64,000 bases of DNA from Fulvimarina endophytica (lineage in GTDB: Bacteria > Pseudomonadota > Alphaproteobacteria > Rhizobiales > Rhizobiaceae), in the NCBI RefSeq assembly GCF_003403015.1, contig NZ_QURL01000003.1:558001-622000 (forward strand). The letters run 5' to 3'. A model generated the notes under the pieces. The model was not told the DNA's origin, made no database searches, and saw nothing but the letters and a program-made list of their open reading frames with translations. Both the position numbers and the translations under genes were made by a program. Position 1 is the stretch's first letter. Every line of letters starts with the position of its first letter. Shown piece after piece: positions 54,845 to 62,897 of this stretch.

Positions 54845-55716
54845 GCATGCTGGCAGAGGGAACGGTGCCGCACGAGACCGATGTCGGCCAGGGCGCATCC
54901 ATGGTCGATCAGGCCGGCAAGGACGTCATCATCAAGGCGCGGGGCGTCTCGGTCCAGTTCGGCGCCAAGAAGATCCTCGAAAACCTCGATCTCGACGTCA
55001 GGCGCGGCGAGATCATGGGCTTCGTCGGCCCGTCCGGGGCGGGCAAGTCGGTGCTCCTGCGCACGATCCTCGGGCTCAACAAGAAGCAGGCCGGCACGAT
55101 CGAGGTCTTCGGCATCGACTACGAGAAGGCGAGCGACCGCGAGCGGCTCGCCGTCGAGCGCCGCTGGGGCGTCCTCTTCCAGCACGGCGCGCTGTTCTCC
55201 TCGCTGACGGTGCTGGAGAACATCCAGGTTCCGATGCGCGAATATCTGACCCTGTCGCCCAAGCTGATGGACGAACTCGCGCGCCTCAAGATCGATCTCG
55301 TCGGGCTCGCTCCCGACGCGGCCGACAAGTATCCGTCCGAACTCTCGGGCGGCATGATCAAGCGCGCTGCCCTCGCACGGGCCCTGGCGCTCGATCCCGA
55401 CATCGTCTTCCTCGACGAGCCGACATCCGGCCTCGATCCGATCGGCGCGGCCGATTTCGACGAATTGATCATGACCCTGCGCGACACGCTGGGCCTCAGC
55501 GTCTACATGGTCACCCACGACCTCGACAGCCTGTTCCAGGCCTGCGACCGCATCGCGGTCCTCGGCGATCGCAAGGTGCTGGTCGAGGGGCCCCTGTCGA
55601 AGATGCTCGATTACGATCACCCCTGGGTGAAGTCCTACTTCCACGGCAAGCGCGCCCGCACGGTCGTCCTCGACGACGATGCGGCCGGCCGTCCCCGTCC
55701 GAATGGAGCCGGTTGA
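54841..55716 (+). CDS. mlaF: MlaF-type ABC transporter ATPase
   Basis: A 291-residue ATPase with Walker A GPSGAGKS (residues 63-70), Q-loop LFQHGALFSSLTV, signature LSGGMIKRAALARAL and Walker B VFLDEPTSGLDP. It drives lipid transport with MlaE and MlaD at the inner membrane. A C-terminal extension (HPWVKSYFHGKRAR) is typical of MlaF. It overlaps mlaE by four bases and touches mlaD (stop at 55714-55716, mlaD ATG at 55716), so the three genes form one operon. Confidence 0.93.
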   Translation: MSMLAEGTVPHETDVGQGASMVDQAGKDVIIKARGVSVQFGAKKILENLDLDVRRGEIMGFVGPSGAGKSVLLRTILGLNKKQAGTIEVFGIDYEKASDRERLAVERRWGVLFQHGALFSSLTVLENIQVPMREYLTLSPKLMDELARLKIDLVGLAPDAADKYPSELSGGMIKRAALARALALDPDIVFLDEPTSGLDPIGAADFDELIMTLRDTLGLSVYMVTHDLDSLFQACDRIAVLGDRKVLVEGPLSKMLDYDHPWVKSYFHGKRARTVVLDDDAAGRPRPNGAG

Positions 55717-57665
55717 TGGAAACCAAAGCCAATTACGTCCGCGTCGGTATCTTCACCCTCGTCGTCCTCGCGATGGCGTTCGGGTTCGTCTACTGGTCGG
55801 TGCTGGCGACCAACAGCACCACGCGCGTTCCGCTGCTCGTGCGCATCGAGGGCTCGGTCACCGGGCTCCAGCAGGGCAGCCAGGTCCAGTTCAACGGCCT
55901 GCCGGTGGGAACGGTGGATTCGCTGCGCCTCGATCCCAACAATCCGCGCGTCGTCATCGCATCCACCCTCGTCAATCCGGGGCTTCCGATCTCCGAATCG
56001 ACGGAGGCGAGCCTCGTCGCCAATCCGCTGACCGGCTACAGCTATATCGAGATGCGCGGCGGCGAGGTGGACAAGGAGAGCCTCCTCGAACAGGCCCGCG
56101 AGCAGGGGACCGTCCCGATCATCACCGCGAGCCCTTCGGAGGTGACCGACATCCTCCAGACCGCACGCGACGTCGCCCAGCGCGCCAACAACATCATGGC
56201 GCAGTTCGAGGCCGTCGTCGAAACGGTGGGACCGACGGTGGAGGAGAGCGCCCGCAACATCACCCAGATCACCCAGAACGTGCGGACCTTCACGACCTCG
56301 CTCGCCGACAATTCCGACAATATCGACGCCTTCGTCGCACGCCTGTCCGAACTCACCGCCAGCGCCAACACCGTCGCCCAGGCATTGCCGGAGGCGATCG
56401 CCGACGTCCAGAACATCCTGTCGGCGGTCGATCCGCAGCAGATCGAAACGATCGTCGCCAACATCACCGCCACCAGCCAGTCGGTGCGCAACGGCGCGGA
56501 GAACATTTCGGCGGTGACCGAGGCGGTCCAGTCCGCAGCGGCCGGCGTCGAGCAGATCGGCGAGACGATCCAGCGCAACGCGTCCGGAATCGACAGCTTC
56601 ATCGGCAATCTCGGACCGCTCTCGCAGACCGCCACGCGCGTGGCCGAGGGCCTCAGCAGCACGGTGACCTCGGCGAACGAGCTTCTGGCGTCCGTCGACC
56701 CGCAAGAGGTCTCCGATGCGGTGTCCGGCATCTCCTCCACCGCCCAGAACCTCTCTGTGGTCACGCAGACCGTGGCCGATCAGCGCGAGGCCATCGCCTC
56801 GGCGGTCACCGGCGCCTCGAACCTCATCGCCAATCTGCGGCAGGTGAGCTCCACCATCGCCGATCGCAGCGGCGAGATCGACGCGACCCTCGCCAATCTC
56901 CAGCCGATCTCCGATTCGCTGCGCGAGGCGAGCGGCCGCCTCGTCTCGACCGTCGACAAGGCCGGCAACTTCGTCGACCGGATCGACACCGACCAGATCA
57001 ACCGGTCCATCGACCAGATCAGCCGGCTCGCCTCGTCGATCGGATCGAAGTCCGAGACGATCGATTCCATCATCGAGGGCACGGATACGGCGGTCGCGAG
57101 CCTGACGACGGCGCTCAACGGGTTCAATGAGACGCGCACCCAGATCGACCGAGTCATCACCGCGATCGACCCGCAGCTCGTCAACAACGCCGTCGTCAAC
57201 GTGTCGAGCGCCTCGGGCAATATCGCGCGCGCGGCCGACAGCGTCGGGCGGGTCGGCGACATCATCGCCCAGCGCGAGGACGAGATCGCAGGCATTCTCG
57301 ACAATGCCAGCCTGACGAGCCAGCGTGTCGCCTCGGCCTCCGCCCAGCTCGACACGGTCATCACCTCCGTCAACAATCTCCTCAACGGCCAGAGCGGCAA
57401 TTCGCTGGGCAGCCAGGTGACCGCGACCCTGACGTCGATCCGCGACACGGCGAATGCCCTGCGCGGGCAGGTCGCCCCGCTTTCGGCCAATATTCAGAGC
57501 CTGTCGGATTCGACGCGCCGCGATATCCAGGCGCTGACCCGCCAGCTCAACCAGACCGCCGAGCGGGTCGGCAGGGCCGTCGACAATCTGTCGAACGATC
57601 CGAGCCAGATCATCTTCGGGGGCGGCTCGGAGGTTCCGACCTATGACGGGCGCACCCGTCGCTGA
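55716..57665 (+). CDS. mlaD: MlaD-type MCE protein with very long helical C-terminus
   Basis: A 649-residue protein, against about 180 for E. coli MlaD. It has a single N-terminal membrane helix (about residues 9-30), one MCE domain (about 38-115, VEGLQQGSQVQFNGLPVGTV-like), and then about 530 residues of heptad-like, Ala/Ser/Thr/Ile-rich sequence with recurrent motifs (NL, V..I, DP(Q)), predicted to be a long alpha-helical or coiled rod. Such rods form tunnels across the periplasm in other MCE proteins. The ATG at 55716 follows GGAG. Confidence 0.88.
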   Translation: METKANYVRVGIFTLVVLAMAFGFVYWSVLATNSTTRVPLLVRIEGSVTGLQQGSQVQFNGLPVGTVDSLRLDPNNPRVVIASTLVNPGLPISESTEASLVANPLTGYSYIEMRGGEVDKESLLEQAREQGTVPIITASPSEVTDILQTARDVAQRANNIMAQFEAVVETVGPTVEESARNITQITQNVRTFTTSLADNSDNIDAFVARLSELTASANTVAQALPEAIADVQNILSAVDPQQIETIVANITATSQSVRNGAENISAVTEAVQSAAAGVEQIGETIQRNASGIDSFIGNLGPLSQTATRVAEGLSSTVTSANELLASVDPQEVSDAVSGISSTAQNLSVVTQTVADQREAIASAVTGASNLIANLRQVSSTIADRSGEIDATLANLQPISDSLREASGRLVSTVDKAGNFVDRIDTDQINRSIDQISRLASSIGSKSETIDSIIEGTDTAVASLTTALNGFNETRTQIDRVITAIDPQLVNNAVVNVSSASGNIARAADSVGRVGDIIAQREDEIAGILDNASLTSQRVASASAQLDTVITSVNNLLNGQSGNSLGSQVTATLTSIRDTANALRGQVAPLSANIQSLSDSTRRDIQALTRQLNQTAERVGRAVDNLSNDPSQIIFGGGSEVPTYDGRTRR

Positions 57666-57843
57666 TCGGCAACAGTCCGGCGCGAGCCCGATACCGGGGT
57701 GGTGAAAGCCGCCCCGGACTGACCTAAGACAGAAGGAAGCGCGCCTTTCGAATCCCCGGGTGGGATTTACGCGCCGCCCTCCACGATCGCGGCGCCCGGT
57801 GCGGTGCGGTCTTCACCGACATCCTTTCGAGGACCCCGTCTCG

Positions 57844-58422
57844 ATGCGCGTTTCACGGCTTCTTCCGCTGGTACTGGTTCTCGTCGGACTCGGCGCGTGC
57901 ACGACGCCGCTCGAAACCTTCGAGATCTCCGCGCCGCCCCTCGGCCGCAGCGTCGCCGGCACGACCAGAGCCCAGCTTCTGATCCCCGAGCCGACCGCGA
58001 TCAAGACGATCGATTCGGAGCGGATCGTCGTCAAGCCGACCCCCTACACGGTGGAATATCTCGGCGGCAGCCAGTGGAGCGACCGCCTGCCGCGGATGGT
58101 GCAGCTGAGACTGCTCCAGGCCTACGAGAATACCGGTCAGATCGGGGCCGTCGGCGTTCCGGGCCAGGGGCTCGCCATCGACTACCAGATGCTGCTGGAG
58201 ATCCGCCGCTTCGAGATCGAGGTCGTCACGGGCCGTCAGGCGGTGGTCGAGATCTCGGTGAAGGCTCTCGACGACCGGTCCGGCGTCGTGCGCCGAACCC
58301 GCATCTTCCGGAGCGTCGAACCGGTGGTCGGCGAGGGCAACAGCGCCTTCGTCTCCGCGCTCGACCGGGCCTTCGACCGGATGGCGGCCGAGATCGTCGC
58401 CTGGACCATCTCCATCGTCTGA
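57844..58422 (+). CDS. ABC-type transport auxiliary lipoprotein (PqiC-like)
   Basis: A 192-residue lipoprotein. The signal peptide ends in the lipobox LGAC with lipidated Cys19, and the rest matches the ABC-type transport auxiliary component family (PqiC, PF03886-like): RSVAGTTRAQLLIPEP, YLGGSQWSDRLPRMVQLRLLQAYENTG and IDYQMLLEIRRFEIE. It is probably anchored in the outer membrane and receives lipid from the MCE rod. The ATG at 57844 gives a standard signal sequence. It is 178 bases after mlaD in the same direction. Confidence 0.87.
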   Translation: MRVSRLLPLVLVLVGLGACTTPLETFEISAPPLGRSVAGTTRAQLLIPEPTAIKTIDSERIVVKPTPYTVEYLGGSQWSDRLPRMVQLRLLQAYENTGQIGAVGVPGQGLAIDYQMLLEIRRFEIEVVTGRQAVVEISVKALDDRSGVVRRTRIFRSVEPVVGEGNSAFVSALDRAFDRMAAEIVAWTISIV

Positions 58423-58435
58423 CCGGCCCCACGCG

Positions 58436-58972
58436 ATGAAGGGCGAGCACGCGGACATCCATCTCGTCCTCGGCGGTGCGCGCTCCGGCAAGAGCGCCCA
58501 TGCCGAGGCCCTTGCGCGCGAGAGCGGGCTCGACCGGATCTATCTCGCCACCTCTCAGGCCTTCGACGCGGAAATGGAAGAGCGCATCCGCCGCCACAGG
58601 GACGAGCGCGCGGCCGACGACTGGACCACCGTCGAGGAGCCGCTCGACCTTCCCGGCGCGCTCAAGATCCACGCCTCACCCGGCGCCATCGTCCTCGTCG
58701 ACTGCCTGACCCTGTGGGTCACCAATCTGATGATGGCCGGGCGCGACGTGGAGGCGGACTGCCGCTCGCTCCTCAGGGTGCTCGAAGAAGGGCCGGGCGG
58801 CCCCGTCATCTTCGTCTCCAACGAGGTCGGGCTCGGCATCGTCCCCGACAATGCCATGGCGCGTGCCTTCCGCGACCATGCAGGCAGGCTCAACCAGCTC
58901 GTCGCCTCGGCCGCGAACGAAGTGACCTTCGTCGCGGCCGGATGTCCGCTGATCCTGAAGCCGCGCGGCTGA
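58436..58972 (+). CDS. cobU: Adenosylcobinamide kinase/guanylyltransferase CobU (CobP)
   Basis: A 178-residue bifunctional enzyme of cobalamin nucleotide-loop assembly. The P-loop GGARSGKS spans residues 13-20; further conserved are IYLATSQAFDAEMEERI, RRHRDERAADDW and DCLTLWVTNLM, and the later SNEVGLGIVPDN. It phosphorylates adenosylcobinamide and adds GMP. The gene starts 13 bases after the lipoprotein gene, so read-through is possible although functions are unrelated. It is near cobO, with a GNAT gene between. Confidence 0.94.
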   Translation: MKGEHADIHLVLGGARSGKSAHAEALARESGLDRIYLATSQAFDAEMEERIRRHRDERAADDWTTVEEPLDLPGALKIHASPGAIVLVDCLTLWVTNLMMAGRDVEADCRSLLRVLEEGPGGPVIFVSNEVGLGIVPDNAMARAFRDHAGRLNQLVASAANEVTFVAAGCPLILKPRG

Positions 58973-59057
58973 TCTTCCGGCGGACGATTTTTCCCGCTTT
59001 TTCGGCAGGATTTCGGCTAGTCTGCGCGCTTTGACGAGGAGATCGGCCGGGAGGCTT

Positions 59058-59477
59058 ATGGCAATCACCATCAAACCTGTGGACGGCGCCGATATCGAGA
59101 CGCGCGCCAGTCTCGTGCGTCCCTTCGCCGAACCCTCCGTCTCGGACCGTTTCGCGTTCTCGCCGACCTTCTTCGGCTACGCGCTGACGGACGAGGAGGG
59201 CGCCGATGGCGGGATTGCCGGCCAGCTCTACTGGGACTGGATGGTGATCGAGAACATCGCCGTGCCGGAACGCTGGCGCGGCCTCGGCCTCGGACGCCAA
59301 TTGCTGCGCACGGCCGAGGATGCGGCGAGGGCCGCCGGATGCGCGGGCGCCTGGGTGTCCACCTATTCGTTCCAGTCGCCCGGATTCTATCTGGCGATGG
59401 GCTATGAGATCTTCGGGCGGCTGCCCTCCTATCCGGGCGATCAGGAGCGGTTATTCCTGTCGAAGCTTTTCAGGTAA
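59058..59477 (+). CDS. GNAT-family acetyltransferase
   Basis: A 139-residue N-acetyltransferase with the acetyl-CoA-binding motif RWRGLGLGRQLL and the following AAGCAGAWVSTYSFQSPGFYLAMGYEIFGRLP, typical of GNAT proteins. The start at 59058 follows GGGAGG; upstream in-frame codons have no support. It lies between cobU and cobO, 34 bases before the latter. Substrate is unknown, with no sign of a role in cobalamin synthesis. Confidence 0.83.
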   Translation: MAITIKPVDGADIETRASLVRPFAEPSVSDRFAFSPTFFGYALTDEEGADGGIAGQLYWDWMVIENIAVPERWRGLGLGRQLLRTAEDAARAAGCAGAWVSTYSFQSPGFYLAMGYEIFGRLPSYPGDQERLFLSKLFR

Positions 59478-59511
59478 GCCTGTCGGCGAAAAACCGGAGA
59501 GGGGCCGATTC

Positions 59512-60150
59512 ATGAGCGAGAAGCCGAAGATCACCGATGGCATGAGCGAGGACGAGCTCAACGCCCGCCATGCCGACAAGATGAAGAAGAAGAAGGCGGC
59601 CCGCGACAAGATCGTCGCCACGAAGACGATCGAGAAGGGTCTGGTGATCGTCCACACCGGCAAGGGCAAGGGCAAGTCCACGGCCGCCTTCGGCCTCGTC
59701 TTCCGCGCGATCGGCAACGGCATGAAGGTCGGCATCGTGCAGTTCGTGAAGGGCAAGTGGGAGACCGGCGAGCGCGCCGCGCTCGACCGGTTCCCCGATC
59801 AGGTGACCATCACGGCCATGGGCGACGGCTTCACCTGGGAGACCCAGGACCGCCAGCGCGACATCGAGGCGGCCCGGCAGGCCTGGGAGCGCGCCAAGGC
59901 GATGATCATGGACGAGGAGCACGATCTCGTCCTTCTCGACGAGCTCAACATCGTGCTGCGCTACGACTATCTGGACGTCGCCGAGGTGGTGGATTTCCTG
60001 CGCGGCAAGCCGGAGATGAAGCACGTGGTCGTCACCGGCCGCAACGCCAAGGACGAACTGATCGATTTCGCCGATCTCGTCACCGAGATGACCATGGTCA
60101 AGCACCCGTTCCGCTCCGGCGTGAAGGCGCAGAAGGGCATCGAGTTCTAG
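59512..60150 (+). CDS. cobO: Cob(I)alamin adenosyltransferase CobO
   Basis: A 212-residue ATP:corrinoid adenosyltransferase of the CobO/BtuR type. The P-loop HTGKGKGKST lies near residues 48-57, followed by FRAIGNGMKVGIVQFVKG, DLVLLDELNIVLRYDYLD and VTGRNAKDELIDFADLVTEM. It attaches the adenosyl group to cobalamin precursors. The first 40 residues are Lys-rich, as usual. The ATG at 59512 follows GGAGAGGGG. It lies downstream of cobU, with the short GNAT gene between them. Confidence 0.95.
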   Translation: MSEKPKITDGMSEDELNARHADKMKKKKAARDKIVATKTIEKGLVIVHTGKGKGKSTAAFGLVFRAIGNGMKVGIVQFVKGKWETGERAALDRFPDQVTITAMGDGFTWETQDRQRDIEAARQAWERAKAMIMDEEHDLVLLDELNIVLRYDYLDVAEVVDFLRGKPEMKHVVVTGRNAKDELIDFADLVTEMTMVKHPFRSGVKAQKGIEF

Positions 60151-60369
60151 AGGGTAGTCGCCCGGATCGTGCATGCGTGACAGGCTTTGGTTGACGGCCC
60201 GTCTTCCGCCAATGGCTGTTCCCCGACGCTTGCCGAGGCCAGTTTAGGGCGACGCGCGCATCACCGCCCCGGCTGGACGAGGCCTTCGCGATCGATGCGC
60301 AGATCGAAGATCGGAGCGCGGACGGGCCTGCAGACAGAGCCTCCCGCTTCCCGAAGCGAGGCCCCGCCC

Positions 60370-61326
60370 ATGTCCCTCAAGCTGACCGGCTTTCACCATC
60401 TGACGGCCATCACCGCGAATGCGCCGCGCAATCTCGTCTTCTACCGGGACGTTCTGGGCCTGAGGCTCGTCAAGAAGACCGTGAACCAGGACGATACCAG
60501 CGCCTATCACCTCTTCTATGCCGACGAGGAGGGCTCGGCGGGAACGGACATCACCTTCTTCGACTGGCCCGCCGCGCCCGAGACGCGCGGCACGGGCTCG
60601 GTCAGCCGCACGGGCCTGCGGGTCAAAGGCGAGGACGCGCTCGACTACTGGCGCGTACGTCTCGGCGATGCCGGCGTTCAGGTCGCGGAGAAGCGGGTGG
60701 TCGACGGCCGCATGGTGCTCGACTTCGAGGACCCGGAGGGACAGCGCCTGCGCCTCGTCGCCGACGATCGGGGCCCCGACGGTGTGCCGCGCACCGCGAG
60801 CGAGGTGCCGGCCGGGCACCAGATCCAGGGGCTCGGCTCGATCTGCCTTTCGGTGCGCGATCTGGAGCCCACGGCCCGCGTCCTCACCGAGGTGCTCGAA
60901 ATGACGGATGCCCGCAGCTACGAGGATGCCGGGCGCACCGTCCACGTCTTCTCCATGAGCGAGGGCGGCAGCGAGACCGAACTCCACGTGATGGTGGACC
61001 CCGGTGCCCCGCCTGCCCGGCAGGGGAGCGGCGGCGTTCATCACGTCGCCTTCCGCACGCCCGACCGCGCGGCTCTCACCGCCTGGACCGAGCGGTTGCG
61101 CGGCTATCGCGTTCCCTCCAGCGGAGAGGTCGAGCGCTTCTATTTCCGCTCCCTCTACTTCCGCATTCCCGCCGGCATCCTGTTCGAGATCGCGACGGAC
61201 GGCCCGGGCTTCGATGCCGACGAGCCGATGGAGACGATGGGCCAGTCGCTCGCCCTGCCGCCCTTCCTCGAGCCGCGCCGGGCCGCGATCGAGGCCTCCC
61301 TGGAGCCGCTCGAAACGGCATCGTGA
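60370..61326 (+). CDS. VOC-family ring-cleaving dioxygenase, second copy
   Basis: A 318-residue two-module VOC protein, paralogous to the product of 36536-37495: shared are the start FHHLTAITANAPRNLVFYRDVLGLRLVKKTVNQDD, GGVHHVAFRTPD, the FYFRSLYFR segment and GILFEIATDGPGFDADEP, including metal-binding His and Glu positions. It is MhqO-like and probably opens hydroquinone-type rings or removes electrophiles; substrate unknown. Unlike the first copy it has no adjacent regulator or hydrolase. The ATG at 60370 fits the family start. The 219 bases upstream contain no gene. Confidence 0.82.
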   Translation: MSLKLTGFHHLTAITANAPRNLVFYRDVLGLRLVKKTVNQDDTSAYHLFYADEEGSAGTDITFFDWPAAPETRGTGSVSRTGLRVKGEDALDYWRVRLGDAGVQVAEKRVVDGRMVLDFEDPEGQRLRLVADDRGPDGVPRTASEVPAGHQIQGLGSICLSVRDLEPTARVLTEVLEMTDARSYEDAGRTVHVFSMSEGGSETELHVMVDPGAPPARQGSGGVHHVAFRTPDRAALTAWTERLRGYRVPSSGEVERFYFRSLYFRIPAGILFEIATDGPGFDADEPMETMGQSLALPPFLEPRRAAIEASLEPLETAS

Positions 61327-61482
61327 TCCCGAACGCTCCCCGATCGGCCTCCACCGGGCGGACCCGGCGCGCAGAAGGGTAGCCAGAACCCGATCGTCTG
61401 CTACCTTTTTCGAGCACCGGGCCGATTCGGCGCAGCGCGTGCGTCGGACGGGTGCTCGAACGGATCAAAAGGGAGGAAAAAC

Positions 61483-62208
61483 ATGGGTCGTGTTGCTATC
61501 GTGACGGGTGGGACGCGCGGGATCGGAGCGGCGATCTCGAAGGCGCTGAAGGAGGCCGGCCACACCGTGGCGGCGACCTATGGTGGCGACGACGCGAAGG
61601 CCAACGCCTTCAAGGACGAGACCGGCATTTCGGTCTACAAGTGGGATGTGAGTTCCTACGAGGCCTGCGCCGAGGGCATCAAGAAGGTCGAGAGCGAACT
61701 CGGACCGATCGAGATCCTCGTCAACAATGCCGGCATCACCCGCGACGCGCCCTTCCACAAGATGAAGCCCGAGCAGTGGAAAGAGGTGATCGACACCAAT
61801 CTCAGCGGCGTCTTCAACATGACCCATCCCGTCTGGGCCGGCATGCGCGAGCGCAGCTTCGGGCGCATCGTCACGATTTCCTCGGTGAACGGCCAGAAGG
61901 GCCAGTTCGCCCAGGCGAACTATTCGGCCGCGAAGGCGGGCGATATCGGCTTCACCAAGGCCCTGGCCCAGGAAGGCGCGCGCAAGAACATCACCGTCAA
62001 CGTCGTCGCGCCCGGCTACATCAATACGCAGATGATGGACTCGATCCCCGAAAAGGTCATGAACGAGACCATCCTGCCGCAGATCCCGGTCGGCCGCCTC
62101 GGCGAGCCCGAGGAGATCGCCCGCTGCGTCGCCTTCCTCGTCTCCGACGATGCGGGCTTCATCACGGGCTCGACCATCACGGCGAACGGCGGTCAGTATC
62201 TCGACTAA
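61483..62208 (+). CDS. phaB: Acetoacetyl-CoA reductase PhaB
   Basis: A 241-residue short-chain dehydrogenase. Seen are the NADP site GGTRGIG (9-15), NNAG (81-84), and the active site Ser134, Tyr147, Lys151 (SSVNGQKGQFAQANYSAAK). The QKGQFAQANYSAAKAGDIGFTKALAQEGA segment is characteristic of PhbB/PhaB, which reduces acetoacetyl-CoA to (R)-3-hydroxybutyryl-CoA for polyhydroxybutyrate. The usual partner phaA is not adjacent. The start follows GGGAGGAAA. A strong terminator follows at 62243-62275. Confidence 0.92.
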   Translation: MGRVAIVTGGTRGIGAAISKALKEAGHTVAATYGGDDAKANAFKDETGISVYKWDVSSYEACAEGIKKVESELGPIEILVNNAGITRDAPFHKMKPEQWKEVIDTNLSGVFNMTHPVWAGMRERSFGRIVTISSVNGQKGQFAQANYSAAKAGDIGFTKALAQEGARKNITVNVVAPGYINTQMMDSIPEKVMNETILPQIPVGRLGEPEEIARCVAFLVSDDAGFITGSTITANGGQYLD

Positions 62209-62242
62209 TCCGAGCGATCATCCGGCTTTCGGGCACAACGAA

Positions 62243-62275
62243 AAAGGGCAGCGCGGCGAACCCGTGCTGCCCTTT
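62243..62275. terminator. Bidirectional intrinsic terminator between phaB and ndk
   Basis: AAAGGGCAGC (62243-62252) and GCTGCCCTTT (62266-62275), perfect 10-bp stem with 13-nt loop. A-rich on one flank and T-ending on the other, so it works for both convergent genes. Confidence 0.8.
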
Positions 62276-62301
62276 CTCATGTTTTCAAGTGAGCGGCTGT
62301 A

Positions 62302-62724
62302 TCAGCCGACGATCTCGGTCTCGGAGAACCAGTACTTGATCTCCTCGGCGGCCGTCTCCGGAGCGTCGGAGCCGTGCACCGAGTTCTCGCCGATCGACAG
62401 GGCGAAGGACTTGCGGATCGTGCCCTCGGCGGCATCGGCCGGGTTCGTTGCGCCCATCAGCTCGCGATTGCGCGCGATGGCGTTCTCGCCCTGGAGAACC
62501 TGGACGACGGTCGGGCCCGAGGACATGGACTCGACGAGCTCACCGAAGAAGGGGCGCTCCTTGTGGACGGCGTAGAAGCCCTCGGCCTCGCGCTGGCTCA
62601 TCCACACGCGGCGCGAGGCGACGACGGTGAGGCCGCCTTCTTCCAGGACCTTGGTGATGGCGCCGGTCAGGTTGCGCCGGGTCGCGTCCGGCTTGATCAT
62701 CGAAAAGGTGCGTTCAATCGCCAT
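62302..62724 (-). CDS. ndk: Nucleoside diphosphate kinase
   Basis: A 140-residue housekeeping enzyme transferring phosphate between nucleoside triphosphates and diphosphates. Catalytic His117 lies in [10 protein letters not shown]; the start [11 protein letters not shown] and [17 protein letters not shown] segments are diagnostic. The ATG at 62724 gives the canonical length; the longer in-frame reading adds six unsupported residues. It is convergent with phaB across the terminator and divergent from the histidine kinase gene (173-bp region). Confidence 0.97.
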   Translation of the reverse strand: MAIERTFSMIKPDATRRNLTGAITKVLEEGGLTVVASRRVWMSQREAEGFYAVHKERPFFGELVESMSSGPTVVQVLQGENAIARNRELMGATNPADAAEGTIRKSFALSIGENSVHGSDAPETAAEEIKYWFSETEIVG

Positions 62725-62897
62725 CTGAAAGGTTCCTTGCATAGCGCTTGGGGAAAGGTGCCGGTCCTATACAAGCCGCCGACCGATGCGGCAAGGCGGG
62801 CGGGCGAGGCGCCGACGCTTGGCGCGCGGCGCTTGTGGTCGCCTGTCGCAAGCTGTTACAGCTTCGACAAACTCCTTCGCCGCCGGGTGGACCACTC

